Below are positions 28,697 to 43,231 of a stretch of DNA of 64,000 nucleotides, in pieces. The DNA comes from Ulva prolifera (Eukaryota > Chlorophyta > Ulvophyceae > Ulvales > Ulvaceae): contig CM041199.1 in the NCBI GenBank assembly GCA_023078555.1, positions 9,181,315 to 9,245,314 of the forward strand, in the 5' to 3' direction. The first letter of the stretch is position 1. Each line of letters starts with the position of its first letter. The notes beneath the pieces were generated by a model that saw only the letters and a program-made list of their open reading frames with translations, did not search any database and was not told where the DNA came from. The position numbers were made by a program, and so were the translations under genes.

Positions 28697-30850
28697 CTAT
28701 GTAGGCATGGTTCCATGTCCGTGCAGTGTGTCGGGCACTATGTCGGGCACTATGTAGGCATGGTTCCATGTCCGTGCAGTGTGTCGGGCACTATGTCGGG
28801 CACTATGTAGGCATGGTTCCATGTCCGTGCAGTATGCCGGGCAGTACGTCGGGCACTGTGTACGCATGGTTCCATGTTCGTGCGGTATGTCGGGCACTAT
28901 GTCGGGCGGTATGTCCGGCACTATGTCGGGCACTATGTTGGGCACTATGTAGGCATGGTTCCATGTCCGTGCGGTATGCCGGGCACTATGTCGGGCACTA
29001 TGTAGGCATGGTGCCATGTCCGTGCAGCATGCCGGGCACTCTGTCGGGCACTATGTAGGCATGGTTCCATGTCCGTGCGGTATGTCGGGCACTATCTCGG
29101 GCACTATGTCGGGCATGGTTCCATGTCCGTGCAGTATGCCGGGCACTATGTCGGGCACTATGTAGGAATGGTTCCATGTCCATGCTTTGTGTCGGGCACT
29201 ATGTCGGGCACTATGTCGGGCACTATGTGGGCATGGTTCCATGTCCGTGCAGTATGCCGGGCACTATGTCGGGCACTATGTAGGCATGGTTCCATGTCCG
29301 TGCAGTATGTTGGACACTATGTTGGGCACTATGTAGGCATGGTTCCATGTCCGTGCAGTGTGTCGGGCACTATGTCGGGCACTATGTAGGCATGGTTCCA
29401 TGTCCGTGCAGTGTGTCGGGCACTATGTCGGGCACTATGTAGGCATGGTTCCATGTCCGTGCAGTATGCCGGGCAGGACGTCGGGCACTGTGTACGCATG
29501 GTTCCATGTTCGTGCGGTATGTCGGGCACTATGTCGGGCGGTATGTCGGGCACTATGTCGGGCACTATGTTGGGCACTATGTAGGCATGGTTCCATGTCC
29601 GTGCGGTATGCCGGGCACTATGTCGGGCACTATGTAGGCATGGTGCCATGTCCGTGCAGCATGCCGGGCACTCTGTCGGGCACTATGTAGGCATGGTTCC
29701 ATGTCCGTGCGGTATGTCGGGCACTATCTCGGGCACTATGTCGGGCATGGTTCCATGTCCGTGCAGTATGCCGGGCACTATGTCGGGCACTATGTAGGAA
29801 TGGTTCCATGTCCATGCTTTGTGTCGGGCACTATGTCGGGCACTATGTCGGGCACTATGTAGGCATGGTTCCATGTCCGTGCAGTATGTCGGGCACTATG
29901 CTGGGCACTATGTGGGCATGGTTCCATGTCCGTGCAGTATGCCGGGCACTATGTCGGGCACTATGTAGGCATGGTTCCATGTCCGTGCAGTATGCCGGGC
30001 ACTATGTCGGGCACTATGTTGGGCACTATGTCGGCATGGTTCCATGTCCGTGCAGTATGTCGGGCACTATGTCGGGCACTATGTAGGCATGGTGCCATGT
30101 CCGTGCAGCATGCCGGGCACTCTGTCGGGCACTATGTAGGCATGGTTCCATGTCCGTGCAGTATGTTGGACACTATGTTGGGCACTATGTAGGCATGGTT
30201 CCATGTCCGTGCAGTGTGTCGGGCACTATGTCGGGCACTATGTAGGCATGGTTCCATGTCCGTGCAGTGTGTCGGGCACTATGTCGGGCACTATGTAGGC
30301 ATGGTTCCATGTCCGTGCAGTATGCCGGGCAGTACGTCGGGCACTGTGTACGCATGGTTCCATGTTCGTGCGGTATGTCGGGCACTATGTCGGGCGGTAT
30401 GTCGGGCACTATGTCGGGCACTATGTTGGGCACTATGTAGGCATGGTTCCATGTCCGTGCGGTATGCCGGGCACTATGTCGGGCACTATGTAGGCATGGT
30501 GCCATGTCCGTGCAGCATGCCGGGCACTCTGTCGGGCACTATGTAGGCATGGTTCCATGTCCGTGCAGTGTGTCGGGCACTATGCCGGGCACTATGTTGG
30601 GCACTATGTAGGCATGGTTCCATGTCCGTGCAGTGTGTCGGGCACTATGTCGGGCACTATGTAGGCATGGTTCCATGTCCGTGCAGTGTGTCGGGCACTA
30701 TGTCGGGCACTATGTAGGCATGGTTCCATGTCCGTGCAGTATGCCGGGCAGTACGTCGGGCACTGTGTACGCATGGTTCCATGTTCGTGCGGTATGTCGG
30801 GCACTATGTCGGGCGGTATGTCGGGCACTATGTTGGGCACTATGTTAGGA
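28697..30850. repeat. Higher-order repeat, 632, 856 and 419-bp steps
   Basis: A block marked by CACTGTGTACGCATGG, TCCATGTTCGTGCGG and GGGCGGTATGTC starts near 28697 and recurs near 29329, 30185 and, partly, 30604. The first two copies are almost identical; one difference is GGGCAGTACG near 28841 against GGGCAGGACG near 29473. The unequal steps imply internal deletions or unequal exchange between copies. Confidence 0.83.
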
Positions 30851-32119
30851 ACTATGTAGGCATGGTTCCATGTCCGTGCAGTGTGTTGGGCACTATGTTG
30901 GGCACTATGTCGGCATGGTTCCATGTCCGTGCAGTATGTCGGGCACTGTGTCAGGCACTATGTAGGCATGGTTCCATGTCCGTGCAGTATGCCGGGCACT
31001 ATGTCGGGCACTATGTAGGCATGGTTCCATGTCCGTGCAGTATGTTGGGCACTATGTTGGGCACTATGTAGGCATGGTTCCATGTCCGTGCAGTGTGTCG
31101 GGCACTATGTCGGGCACTATGTTGGGCACTATGTCGGCATGGTTCCATGTCCGTGCAGTATGTCGGGCACTATGTCAGGCACTCTGTTGGGCACTATGTC
31201 GGCATGGTTCCATGTCCGTGCAGTATGTCGGGTACTATGTTGGGCGATATGTCGGCATGCTTCCATGTCCGTGCAGTATGCCGGGCACTATGTCGGGCAC
31301 TATGTAGGCATGGTTCCATGTCCGTGCGGTATGTCGGGCACTATGTCAGGCACTATGTAGGCATGGTTCCATGTCCGTGCAGTATGCTGGGCACTATGTC
31401 GGGCACTATGTAGGCATGGTTCCATGTCCGTGCAGTGTGTCGGGCACTATGCCGGGCACTATGTTGGGCACTATGTCGGCATGGTTCCATGTCCATGCAG
31501 TGTGTCGGGCACTATGTCGGGCACTATGTTGGGCACTATGTCGGCATGGTTCCATGTCCGTGCAGTATGTCGGGCACTATGTCAGGCACTCTGTTGGGCA
31601 CTATGTCGGCATGGTTCCATGTCCGTGCAGTATGCCGGGCACTATGTCGGGCACTATGTCGGCATGGTTCCATGTCCGTGAAGTATGTCGGGCACTATGT
31701 TGGGCACTATGTAGGCATGGTTCCATGTCCGTGCAGTGTGTCGGGCACTATGCCGGGCACTATGTTGGGCACTATGTCGGCATGGTTCCATGTCCATGCA
31801 GTGTGTCGGGCACTATGTCGGGCACTATGTTGGGCACTATGTACGCATGGTTCCATGTCCGTGCAGTATGTTGGGCACTATGTTGGGCACTATGTAGGCA
31901 TGGTTCCATGTCCGTGCAGTGTGTTGGGCACTATGTTGGGCACTATGTCGGCATGGTTCCATGTCCGTGCAGTATGTCGGGCACTATGTCAGGCACTTTG
32001 TAGGCATGGTTCCATGTCCGTGCAGTATGCCGGGCACTATGTCGGGCACTATGTAGGCATGGTGCCATGTCCGTGCAGTATGTTGGGCACTATGTTGGGC
32101 ACTATGTAGGCATGGATCC

Positions 32120-34900
32120 ATGTCCGTGCAGTGTGTTGGGCACTATGTTAGGAACTATGTAGGCATGGTTCCACGTCCGTGCAGTATGTCGGGTACTATG
32201 TTGGGCGCTATGTCGGCATGCTTCCATGTCCGTGCAGTATGCCGGGCACTATGTCGGGCACTATGTAGGCATGGTTCCATGTCCGTGCGGTATGTCGGGC
32301 ACTATGTCAGGCACTATGTAGGCATGGTTCCATGTCCGTGCAGTATGCTGGGCACTATGTCGGGCACTATGTAGGCATGGTTCCATGTCCGTGCAGTGTG
32401 TCGGGCACTATGCCGGGCACTATGTTGGGCACTATGTAGGCATGGTTCCATGTCCGTGCAGTGTGTCGGGCACTATGTCGGGCACTATGTTGGGCACTAT
32501 GTCGGCATGGTTCCATGTCCGTGCAGTATGTCGGGCTCTATGTTAGGCACTATGTAGGCATGGTTCCATGTCCGTGCAGTATGCCGGGCACTATGTCGGG
32601 CACTATGTAGGCATGGTTCCATGTCCGTGCAGTATGTTGGGCACTATGTTGGGCACTATGTAGGCATGGTTCCATGTCCGTGCAGTGTGTCGGGCACTAT
32701 GTCGGGCACTATGTTGGGCACTATGTCGGCATGGTTCCATGTCCGTGCAGTATGTCGGGCACTATGTCAGGCACTATGTAGGCATGGTTCCATGTCCGTG
32801 CAGTATGCCGGGCACTATGTCGGGCACTATGTAGGCATGGTTCCATGTCCGTGCAGTATGTTGGGCACTATGTCGGGCACTATGTAGGCATGGATCCATG
32901 TCCGTGCAGTGTGTTGGGCACTATGTTAGGAACTATGTAGGCATGGTTCCACGTCCGTGCAGTATGTCGGGTACTATGTTGGGCGCTATGTCGGCATGCT
33001 TCCATGTCCGTGCAGTATGCCGGGCACTATGTCGGGCACTATGTAGGCATGGTTCCATGTCCGTGCGGTATGTCGGGCACTATGTCAGGCACTATGTAGG
33101 CATGGTTCCATGTCCGTGCAGTATGCTGGGCACTATGTCGGGCACTATGTAGGCATGGTTCCATGTCCGTGCAGTGTGTCGGGCACTATGCCGGGCACTA
33201 TGTTGGGCACTATGTAGGCATGGTTCCATGTCCGTGCAGTGTGTCGGGCACTATGTCGGGCACTATGTTGGGCACTATGTCGGCATGGTTCCATGTCCGT
33301 GCAGTATGTCGGGCTCTATGTTAGGCACTATGTAGGCATGGTTCCATGTCCGTGCAGTATGCCGGGCACTATGTCGGGCACTATGTAGGCATGGTTCCAT
33401 GTCCGTGCAGTATGTTGGGCACTATGTTGGGCACTATGTAGGCATGGTTCCATGTCCGTGCAGTGTGTCGGGCACTATGTCGGGCACTATGTTGGGCACT
33501 ATGTCGGCATGGTTCCATGTCCGTGCAGTATGTCGGGCACTATGTCAGGCACTATGTAGGCATGGTTCCATGTCCGTGCAGTATGCCGGGCACTATGTCG
33601 GGCACTATGTAGGCATGGTTCCATGTCCGTGCAGTATGTTGGGCACTATGTTGGGCACTATGTCGGCATGGTTCCATGTCCGTGCAGTGTGTCGGGCACT
33701 ATGACGGGCACTATGTTGGGCGCTATGTCGGCATGGTTCCATGTCCGTGCAGTGTGTTGGGCACTATGTTGGGCACTATGTCGGCATGGTTCCATGTCCG
33801 TGCAGTATGTTGGGCACTATGTTGGGCACTATGTAGGCATGGTTCCATGTCCGTGCAGTGTGTCGGGCACTATGTCGGGCACTATGTTGGGCACTATGTC
33901 GGCATGGTTCCATGTCCGTGCAGTATGTCGGGCACTATGTCAGGCACTATGTAGGCATGGTTCCATGTCCGTGCAGTATGCCGGGCACTATGTCGGGCAC
34001 TATGTAGGCATGGTTCCATGTCCGTGCAGTATGTTGGGCACTATGTCGGGCACTATGTAGGCATGGATCCATGTCCGTGCAGTGTGTTGGGCACTATGTT
34101 AGGAACTATGTAGGCATGGTTCCACGTCCGTGCAGTATGTCGGGTACTATGTTGGGCGCTATGTCGGCATGCTTCCATGTCCGTGCAGTATGCCGGGCAC
34201 TATGTCGGGCACTATGTAGGCATGGTTCCATGTCCGTGCGGTATGTCGGGCACTATGTCAGGCACTATGTAGGCATGGTTCCATGTCCGTGCAGTATGCT
34301 GGGCACTATGTCGGGCACTATGTAGGCATGGTTCCATGTCCGTGCAGTGTGTCGGGCACTATGCCGGGCACTATGTTGGGCACTATGTAGGCATGGTTCC
34401 ATGTCCGTGCAGTGTGTCGGGCACTATGTCGGGCACTATGTTGGGCACTATGTCGGCATGGTTCCATGTCCGTGCAGTATGTCGGGCTCTATGTTAGGCA
34501 CTATGTAGGCATGGTTCCATGTCCGTGCAGTATGCCGGGCACTATGTCGGGCACTATGTAGGCATGGTTCCATGTCCGTGCAGTATGTTGGGCACTATGT
34601 TGGGCACTATGTAGGCATGGTTCCATGTCCGTGCAGTGTGTCGGGCACTATGTCGGGCACTATGTTGGGCACTATGTCGGCATGGTTCCATGTCCGTGCA
34701 GTATGTCGGGCACTATGTCAGGCACTATGTAGGCATGGTTCCATGTCCGTGCAGTATGCCGGGCACTATGTCGGGCACTATGTAGGCATGGTTCCATGTC
34801 CGTGCAGTATGTTGGGCACTATGTTGGGCACTATGTCGGCATGGTTCCATGTCCGTGCAGTGTGTCGGGCACTATGACGGGCACTATGTTGGGCGCTATG
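32120..34900. repeat. Higher-order repeat, 778 and 1,173-bp steps
   Basis: The block starting at 32120 recurs at 32898 and 34071. Its markers are GCATGGATCCATG, GTTAGGAACTATG, TCCACGTCC and GGGTACTATG. A second marker block at 32621 recurs at 33399 and 34572 with the same steps. The longer second step contains an extra 395-bp stretch. Related but more divergent stretches lie at about 30.9-32.1, 38.0-39.3 and 41.2-42.4 kb. Confidence 0.83.
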
Positions 34901-37900
34901 TCGGCATGGTTCCATGTCCATGCAGTATGCCGGGCACTATGCCAGGCACTACGTAGGCATGGTTCCATGTCCGTGCAGTATGCCGGGCACTATGTCGGGC
35001 ACTATGTCGGCATGGTTCCATGTCCGTGCAGTATGTCGGGCACTATGTCAAGCACTATGTAGGCATGGTTCCATGTCCGTGCAGTATGCCGGGCACTATG
35101 TCGGGCACTATGTAGGCATGGTTCCATGTCCGTGCGGTATGTCGGGCACTATGTCAGGCACTATGTTGGGCACTATGTAGGCATGGTTCCATGTCCGCGC
35201 AGTATGCCGGGCACTATGTCGGGCACTATGTCGGGCACTATGTTGGGCACTATGTCGGCATGGTTCCATGTCCGTGCAGTGTGTCGGGCACGACGTCGGG
35301 CACTATGTCGGCATGGTTCCATGTCCGTGAAGTAGGTCAGGCACTATGTTGGGCACTATGCCGGCATGGTTCCATGTCCATGCAGTGTGTCGGGCAGTAT
35401 GTTGGGCACTATGTTGGGCACTATGTAGGCATGGTTCCATGTCCGTGCAGTATGCCGGGCACTATGTCGGGCACTATGTAGGAATGGTTCCATGTCCGTG
35501 CAATGTGTCGGGCAGTCTGTTGGGCACTATTTTGGGCACTATGTAGGCATGGTTCCATGTCCGTGCAGTGTGTCGGGCACTACGTCGGCACTATGTCGGC
35601 ATGGTTCCATGTCCATGCAGTGTGTCGGGCAGTATGTTGGGCACTATGTTGGGCACTATGTAGGCATGGTTCCATGTCCGTGCAGTATGCCGGGAACTAT
35701 GTCGGGCACTATGTAGGAATGGTTCCATGTCCGTGCAATGTGTCGGGCAGTCTGTTGGGCACTATGTTGGGCACTATGTAGGCATGGTTCCATGTCCGGG
35801 CACTATGCCGGGCTCTATGTTAGGCACTATGTCGGCATGGTTCCATGTCCATGCAGTGTGTCGGGCAGTATGTTGGGCACTATGTTGGGCACTATGTAGG
35901 CATGGTTCCATGTCCGGGCACTATGCCGGGCTCTATGTTAGGCACTATGTCGGCATGGTTCCATGTCCATGCATTGTGTCGGGCACTATGTCGGGCACTA
36001 TGTTGGGCACTATGTACGCATGGTTCCATGTCCGTGCAGTATGTTGGGCACTATGTTGGGCACTATGTAGGCATGGTTCCATGTCCGTGCAGTGTGTTGG
36101 GCACTATGTTGGGCACTATGTCGGCATGGTTCCATGTCCGTGCAGTATGTCGGGCACTATGTCAGGCACTTTGTAGGCATGGTTCCATGTCCGTGCAGTA
36201 TGCCGGGCACTATGTCGGGCACTATGTAGGCATGGTTCCATGTCCGTGCAGTATGTCGGGCACTATGTCGGGCACTATGTAGGCATGGATCCATGTCCGT
36301 GCAGTGTGCCGGGCACTATGTTGGGCACTATGTTGGGCGCTATGTCGGCATGCTTCCATGTCCATGCAGTATGCCGGGCACTATGCCAGGCACTATGTAG
36401 GCATGGTTCCATGTCCGTGCAGTATGTTGGGCACTATGTTGGGCACTATGTAGGCATGGTTCCATGTCCGTGCAATGTGTTGGGCACTATGTTAGGAACT
36501 ATGTAGGCATGGTTCCATGTCCGTGCAGTGTGTCGGGCACTATGTCAAGCACTATGTAGGCATGGTTCCATGTCCGTGCAGTATGCCGGGCACTATGTCG
36601 GGCACTATGTAGGCATGGTTCCATGTCCGTGCGGTATGTCGGGCACTATGTCAGGCACTATGTTGGGCACTATGTAGGCATGGTTCCATGTCCGCGCAGT
36701 ATGCCGGGCACTATGTCGGGCACTATGTCGGGCACTATGTTGGGCACTATGTCGGCATGGTTCCATGTCCGTGCAGTGTGTCGGGCACGACGTCGGGCAC
36801 TATGTCGGCATGGTTCCATGTCCGTGAAGTAGGTCAGGCACTATGTTGGGCACTATGCCGGCATGGTTCCATGTCCATGCAGTGTGTCGGGCAGTATGTT
36901 GGGCACTATGTTGGGCACTATGTAGGCATGGTTCCATGTCCGTGCAGTATGCCGGGCACTATGTCGGGCACTATGTAGGAATGGTTCCATGTCCGTGCAA
37001 TGTGTCGGGCAGTCTGTTGGGCACTATTTTGGGCACTATGTAGGCATGGTTCCATGTCCGTGCAGTGTGTCGGGCACTACGTCGGCACTATGTCGGCATG
37101 GTTCCATGTCCATGCAGTGTGTCGGGCAGTATGTTGGGCACTATGTTGGGCACTATGTAGGCATGGTTCCATGTCCGTGCAGTATGCCGGGAACTATGTC
37201 GGGCACTATGTAGGAATGGTTCCATGTCCGTGCAATGTGTCGGGCAGTCTGTTGGGCACTATGTTGGGCACTATGTAGGCATGGTTCCATGTCCGGGCAC
37301 TATGCCGGGCTCTATGTTAGGCACTATGTCGGCATGGTTCCATGTCCATGCAGTGTGTCGGGCAGTATGTTGGGCACTATGTTGGGCACTATGTAGGCAT
37401 GGTTCCATGTCCGGGCACTATGCCGGGCTCTATGTTAGGCACTATGTCGGCATGGTTCCATGTCCATGCATTGTGTCGGGCACTATGTCGGGCACTATGT
37501 TGGGCACTATGTACGCATGGTTCCATGTCCGTGCAGTATGTTGGGCACTATGTTGGGCACTATGTAGGCATGGTTCCATGTCCGTGCAGTGTGTTGGGCA
37601 CTATGTTGGGCACTATGTCGGCATGGTTCCATGTCCGTGCAGTATGTCGGGCACTATGTCAGGCACTTTGTAGGCATGGTTCCATGTCCGTGCAGTATGC
37701 CGGGCACTATGTCGGGCACTATGTAGGCATGGTTCCATGTCCGTGCAGTATGTCGGGCACTATGTCGGGCACTATGTAGGCATGGATCCATGTCCGTGCA
37801 GTGTGCCGGGCACTATGTTGGGCACTATGTTGGGCGCTATGTCGGCATGCTTCCATGTCCATGCAGTATGCCGGGCACTATGCCAGGCACTATGTAGGCA

Positions 37901-40900
37901 TGGTTCCATGTCCGTGCAGTATGTTGGGCACTATGTTGGGCACTATGTAGGCATGGTTCCATGTCCGTGCAATGTGTTGGGCACTATGTTAGGAACTATG
38001 TAGGCATGGTTCCATGTCCGTGCAGTGTGTTGGGCACTATGTTGGGCACTATGTCGGCATGGTTCCATGTCCGTGCAGTATGTCGGGCACTGTGTCAGGC
38101 ACTATGTAGGCATGGTTCCATGTCCGTGCAGTATGCCGGGCACTATGTCGGGCACTATGTAGGCATGGTTCCATGTCCGTGCAGTATGTTGGGCACTATG
38201 TTGGGCACTGTGTAGGCATGGTTCCATGTCCGCAGTGTGTCGGGCACTATGTCGGGCACTATGTTGGGCACTATGTCGGCATGGTTCCATGTCCGTGCAG
38301 TATGTCGGGCACTATGTCAGGCACTCTGTTGGGCACTATGTCGGCATGGTTCCATGTCCGTGCAGTATGTCGGGTACTATGTTGGGCGATATGTCGGCAT
38401 GCTTCCATGTCCGTGCAGTATGCCGGGCACTATGTCGGGCAATATGTAGGCATGGTTCCATGTCCGTGCGGTATGTCGGGCACTATGTCAGGCACTATGT
38501 AGGCATGGTTCCATGTCCGTGCAGTATGCTGGGCACTATGTCGGGCACTATGTAGGCATGGTTCCATGTCCGTGCAGTGTGTCGGGCACTATGCCGGGCA
38601 CTATGTTGGGCACTATGTCGGCATGGTTCCATGTCCATGCAGTGTGTCGGGCACTATGTCGGGCACTATGTTGGGCACTATGTCGGCATGGTTCCATGTC
38701 CGTGCAGTATGTCGGGCACTATGTTGGGCACTATGTAGGCATGGTTCCATGTCCGTGCAGTGTGTTGGGCACTATGTTGGGCACTATGTCGGCATGGTTC
38801 CATGTCCGTGCAGTGTGTTGGGCACTATGTTAGGAACTATGTAGGCATGGTTCCATGTCCGTGCAGTATGTCGGGTACTATGTTGGGCGCTATGTCGGCA
38901 TGCTTCCATGTCCGTGCAGTATGCCGGGCACTATGTCGGGCACTATGTAGGCATGGTTCCATGTCCGTGCGGTATGTCGGGCACTATGTCAGGCACTATG
39001 TAGGCATGGTTCCATGTCCGTGCAGTATGCTGGGCACTATGTCGGGCACTATGTAGGCATGGTTCCATGTCCGTGCAGTGTGTCGGGCACTATGCCGGGC
39101 ACTATGTTGGGCACTATGTAGGCATGGTTCCATGTCCGTGCAGTGTGTCGGGCACTATGTCGGGCACTATGTTGGGCACTATGTCGGCATGGTTCCATGT
39201 CCGTGCAGTATGTCGGGCACTATGTTAGGCACTATGTAGGCATGGTTCCATGTCCGTGCAGTATGCCGGGCACTATGTCGGGCACTATGTAGGCATGGTT
39301 CCATGTCCGTGCAGTATGTTGGGCACTATGTTGGGCACTATGTAGGCATGGTTCCATGTCCGTGCAGTGTGTCGGGCACTATGTCGGGCACTATGTTGGG
39401 CACTATGTCGGCATGGTTCCATGTCCGTGCAGTATGTCGGGCACTATGTCAGGCACTATGTAGGCATGGTTCCATGTCCGTGCAGTATGCCGGGCACTAT
39501 GTCGGGCACTATGTAGGCATGGTTCCATGTCCGTGCAGTATGTTGGGCACTATGTTGGGCACTATGTCGGCATGGTTCCATGTCCGTGCAGTGTGTCGGG
39601 CACTATGACGGGCACTATGTTGGGCGCTATGTCGGCATGGTTCCATGTCCATGCAGTATGCCGGGCACTATGCCAGGCACTACGTAGGCATGGTTCCATG
39701 TCCGTGCAGTATGCCGGGCACTATGTCGGGCACTATGTCGGCATGGTTCCATGTCCGTGCAGTATGTCGGGCACTATGTCAAGCACTATGTAGGCATGGT
39801 TCCATGTCCGTGCAGTATGCCGGGCACTATGTCGGGCACTATGTAGGCATGGTTCCATGTCCGTGCGGTATGTCGGGCACTATGTCAGGCACTATGTTGG
39901 GCACTATGTAGGCATGGTTCCATGTCCGCGCAGTATGCCGGGCACTATGTCGGGCACTATGTCGGGCACTATGTTGGGCACTATGTCGGCATGGTTCCAT
40001 GTCCGTGCAGTGTGTCGGGCACGACGTCGGGCACTATGTCGGCATGGTTCCATGTCCGTGAAGTAGGTCAGGCACTATGTTGGGCACTATGCCGGCATGG
40101 TTCCATGTCCATGCAGTGTGTCGGGCAGTATGTTGGGCACTATGTTGGGCACTATGTAGGCATGGTTCCATGTCCGTGCAGTATGCCGGGCACTATGTCG
40201 GGCACTATGTAGGAATGGTTCCATGTCCGTGCAATGTGTCGGGCAGTCTGTTGGGCACTATGTTGGGCACTATGTAGGCATGGTTCCATGTCCGTGCAGT
40301 GTGTCGGGCACTACGTCGGCACTATGTCGGCATGGTTCCATGTCCATGCAGTGTGTCGGGCAGTATGTTGGGCACTATGTTGGGCACTATGTAGGCATGG
40401 TTCCATGTCCGTGCAGTATGCCGGGAACTATGTCGGGCACTATGTAGGAATGGTTCCATGTCCGTGCAATGTGTCGGGCAGTCTGTTGGGCACTATGTTG
40501 GGCACTATGTAGGCATGGTTCCATGTCCGTGCAGTGTGTCGGGCACTACGTCGGCACTATGTCGGCATGGTTCCATGTCCATGCAGTGTGTCGGGCAGTA
40601 TGTTGGGCACTATGTTGGGCACTATGTAGGCATGGTTCCATGTCCATGCAGTATGCCGGGCACTATGCCAGGCACTATGTAGGCATGGTTCCATGTCCGT
40701 GCAGTATGCCGGGCACTATGTCGGGCACTATGTCGGGCACTATGTTGGGCACTATGTAGGCATGGTTCCATGTCCATGCAGTGTGTCGGGCAGTATGTTG
40801 GGCACTATGTTGGGCACTATGTAGGCATGGTTCCATGTCCATGCAGTATGCCGGGCACTATGCCAGGCACTATGTAGGCATGGTTCCATGTCCGTGCAGT

Positions 40901-43223
40901 ATGCCGGGCACTATGTCGGGCACTATGTAGGCATGGTTCCATGTCCATGCAGTGTGTCGGGCAGTATGTTGGGCACTATGTTGGGCACTATGTAGGCATG
41001 GTTCCATGTCCGTGCAGAGTGTCGGGCACGACGTCGGGCACTATGTCGGCATGGTTCCATGTCCGTGAAGTATGTCAGGCACTATGTTGGGCACTATGTC
41101 GGCATGGTTCCATGTCCGTGCAGTGTGTCGGGCACTATGTCGGGCACTATGTCGGCATGCTTCCATGTCCGTGCAGTATGCCGGGCACTATGTCGGGCAC
41201 TATGTAGGCATGGTTCCATGTCCGTGCGGTATGTCGGGCACTATGTCAGGCACTATGTAGGCATGGTTCCATGTCCGTGCAGTATGCTGGGCACTATGTC
41301 GGGCACTATGTAGGCATGGTTCCATGTCCGTGCAGTGTGTCGGGCACTATGCCGGGCACTATGTTGGGCACTATGTCGGCATGGTTCCATGTCCATGCAG
41401 TGTGTCGGGCACTATGTCGGGCACTATGTTGGGCACTATGTACGCATGGTTCCATGTCCGTGCAGTATGTTGGGCACTATGTTGGGCACTATGTAGGCAT
41501 GGTTCCATGTCCGTGCTGTGTGTTGGGCACTATGTTGGGCACTATGTAGGCATGGTTCCATGTCCGTGCAGTGTGTTGGGCACTATGTTGGGCACTATGT
41601 CGGCATGGTTCCATGTCCGTGCGGTATGTCGGGCACTATGTCAGGCACTATGTTGGGCACTATGTCGGCATGGTTCCATGTCCGTGCAGTATGCCGGGCA
41701 CTATGTCAGGCACTATGTCGGCATGGTTCCATGTCCGTGAAGTATGTCGGGCACTATGTTGGGCACTATGTAGGCATGGTTCCATGTCCGTGCAGTGTGT
41801 CGGGCACTATGCCGGGCACTATGTTGGGCACTATGTCGGCATGGTTCCATGTCCATGCAGTGTGTCGGGCACTATGTCGGGCACTATGTTGGGCACTATG
41901 TACGCATGGTTCCATGTCCGTGCAGTATGTTGGGCACTATGTTGGGCACTATGTAGGCATGGTTCCATGTCCGTGCAGTGTGTTGGGCACTATGTTGGGC
42001 ACTATGTCGGCATGGTTCCATGTCCGTGCAGTATGTCGGGCACTATGTCAGGCACTTTGTAGGCATGGTTCCATGTCCGTGCAGTATGCCGGGCACTATG
42101 TCGGGCACTATGTAGGCATGGTGCCATGTCCGTGCAGTATGTTGGGCACTATGTTGGGCACTATTTAGGCATGGATCCATGTCCGTGCAGTGTGTTGGGC
42201 ACTATGTTAGGAACTATGTAGGCATGGTTCCATGTCCGTGCAGTGTGTTGGGCACTATGTTGGGCAATTTGTCGGCATGGTTCCATGTCCGTGCAGTATG
42301 TCGGGAACTATGTCAGGCACTATGTAGGCATGGTTCCATGTCCGTGCAGTATGCCGGGCACTATGTCGGGCACTATGTAGGCATGGTTCCATGTCCGTGC
42401 AGTATGTTGGGCACTATGTTGGGCACTATGTAGGCATGGTTCCATGTCCGTGCAGTGTGTCGGGCACTATGTCGGGCACTATGTTGGGCACTATGTCGGC
42501 ATGGTTCCATGTCCGTGCAGTATGTCGGGCACTATGTCAGGCACTATGTAGGCATGGTTCCATGTCCGTGCAGTATGCCGGGCACTATGTCGGGCACTAT
42601 GTAGGCATGGTTCCATGTCCGTGCAGTATGTTGGGCACTATGTTGGGCACTATGTAGGCATGGTTCCATGTCCGTGCAGTGTGTCGGGCAGTATGTCGGG
42701 CACTATGTCAGGCACTATGTCGGCATGGTTCCATGTCCGTGCAGTATGTCGGGCACTATGTCAGGCACTATGTAGGCATGGTTCCATGTCCGTGCAGTAT
42801 GCCGGGCACTATGTCGGGCACTATGTAGGCATGGTTCCATGTCCGTGCAGTATGTTGGGCACTATGTTGGGCACTATGTCGGCATGGTTCCATGTCCGTG
42901 CAGTGTGTCGGGCACTATGACGGGCACTATGTTGGGCGCTATGTCGGCATGGTTCCATGTCCATGCAGTATGCCGGGCACTATGCCAGGCACTACGTAGG
43001 CATGGTTCCATGTCCGTGCAGTATGCCGGGCACTATGTCGGGCACTATGTCGGCATGGTTCCATGTCCGTGCAGTATGTCGGGCACTATGTCAAGCACTA
43101 TGTAGGCATGGTTCCATGTCCGTGCAGTATGCCGGGCACTATGTCGGGCACTATGTAGGCATGGTTCCATGTCCGTGCGGTATGTCGGGCACTATGTCAG
43201 GCACTATGTTGGGCACTATGTAG
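34572..43223. repeat. Dispersed block copies, 4,731 and 3,312 bp apart
   Basis: The block at 34572 to about 35500 recurs at 39303 to about 40230 (offset 4,731), and its core recurs once more near 42615-43223 (offset 3,312). All carry the CACTACGTAGGCATGG unit followed by the GTCAAGCAC unit. Unlike the tandem pairs, these copies are separated by other satellite material. Confidence 0.75.
35126..38003. repeat. Higher-order duplication, 1,497-bp spacing
   Basis: The segment from about 35126 to 36506 recurs from about 36623 to 38003 with apparently the same sequence of variants. This includes two copies each of the unusual unit in which TCCATGTCC is followed directly by GGGCACTATGCCGGGCTC (35796, 35914; 37293, 37411), so the core is shortened in the same way in both. 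Confidence 0.85.
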
Positions 43224-43231
43224 GCATGGTT

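Noticed and set aside
2896-38290. Minus-strand open frames in the satellite (HSARHSARHTARTWNH peptides)
   Set aside because: They are the antisense of the same repeat; both strands are open over the same DNA, and the frames end wherever a unit variant adds a stop.
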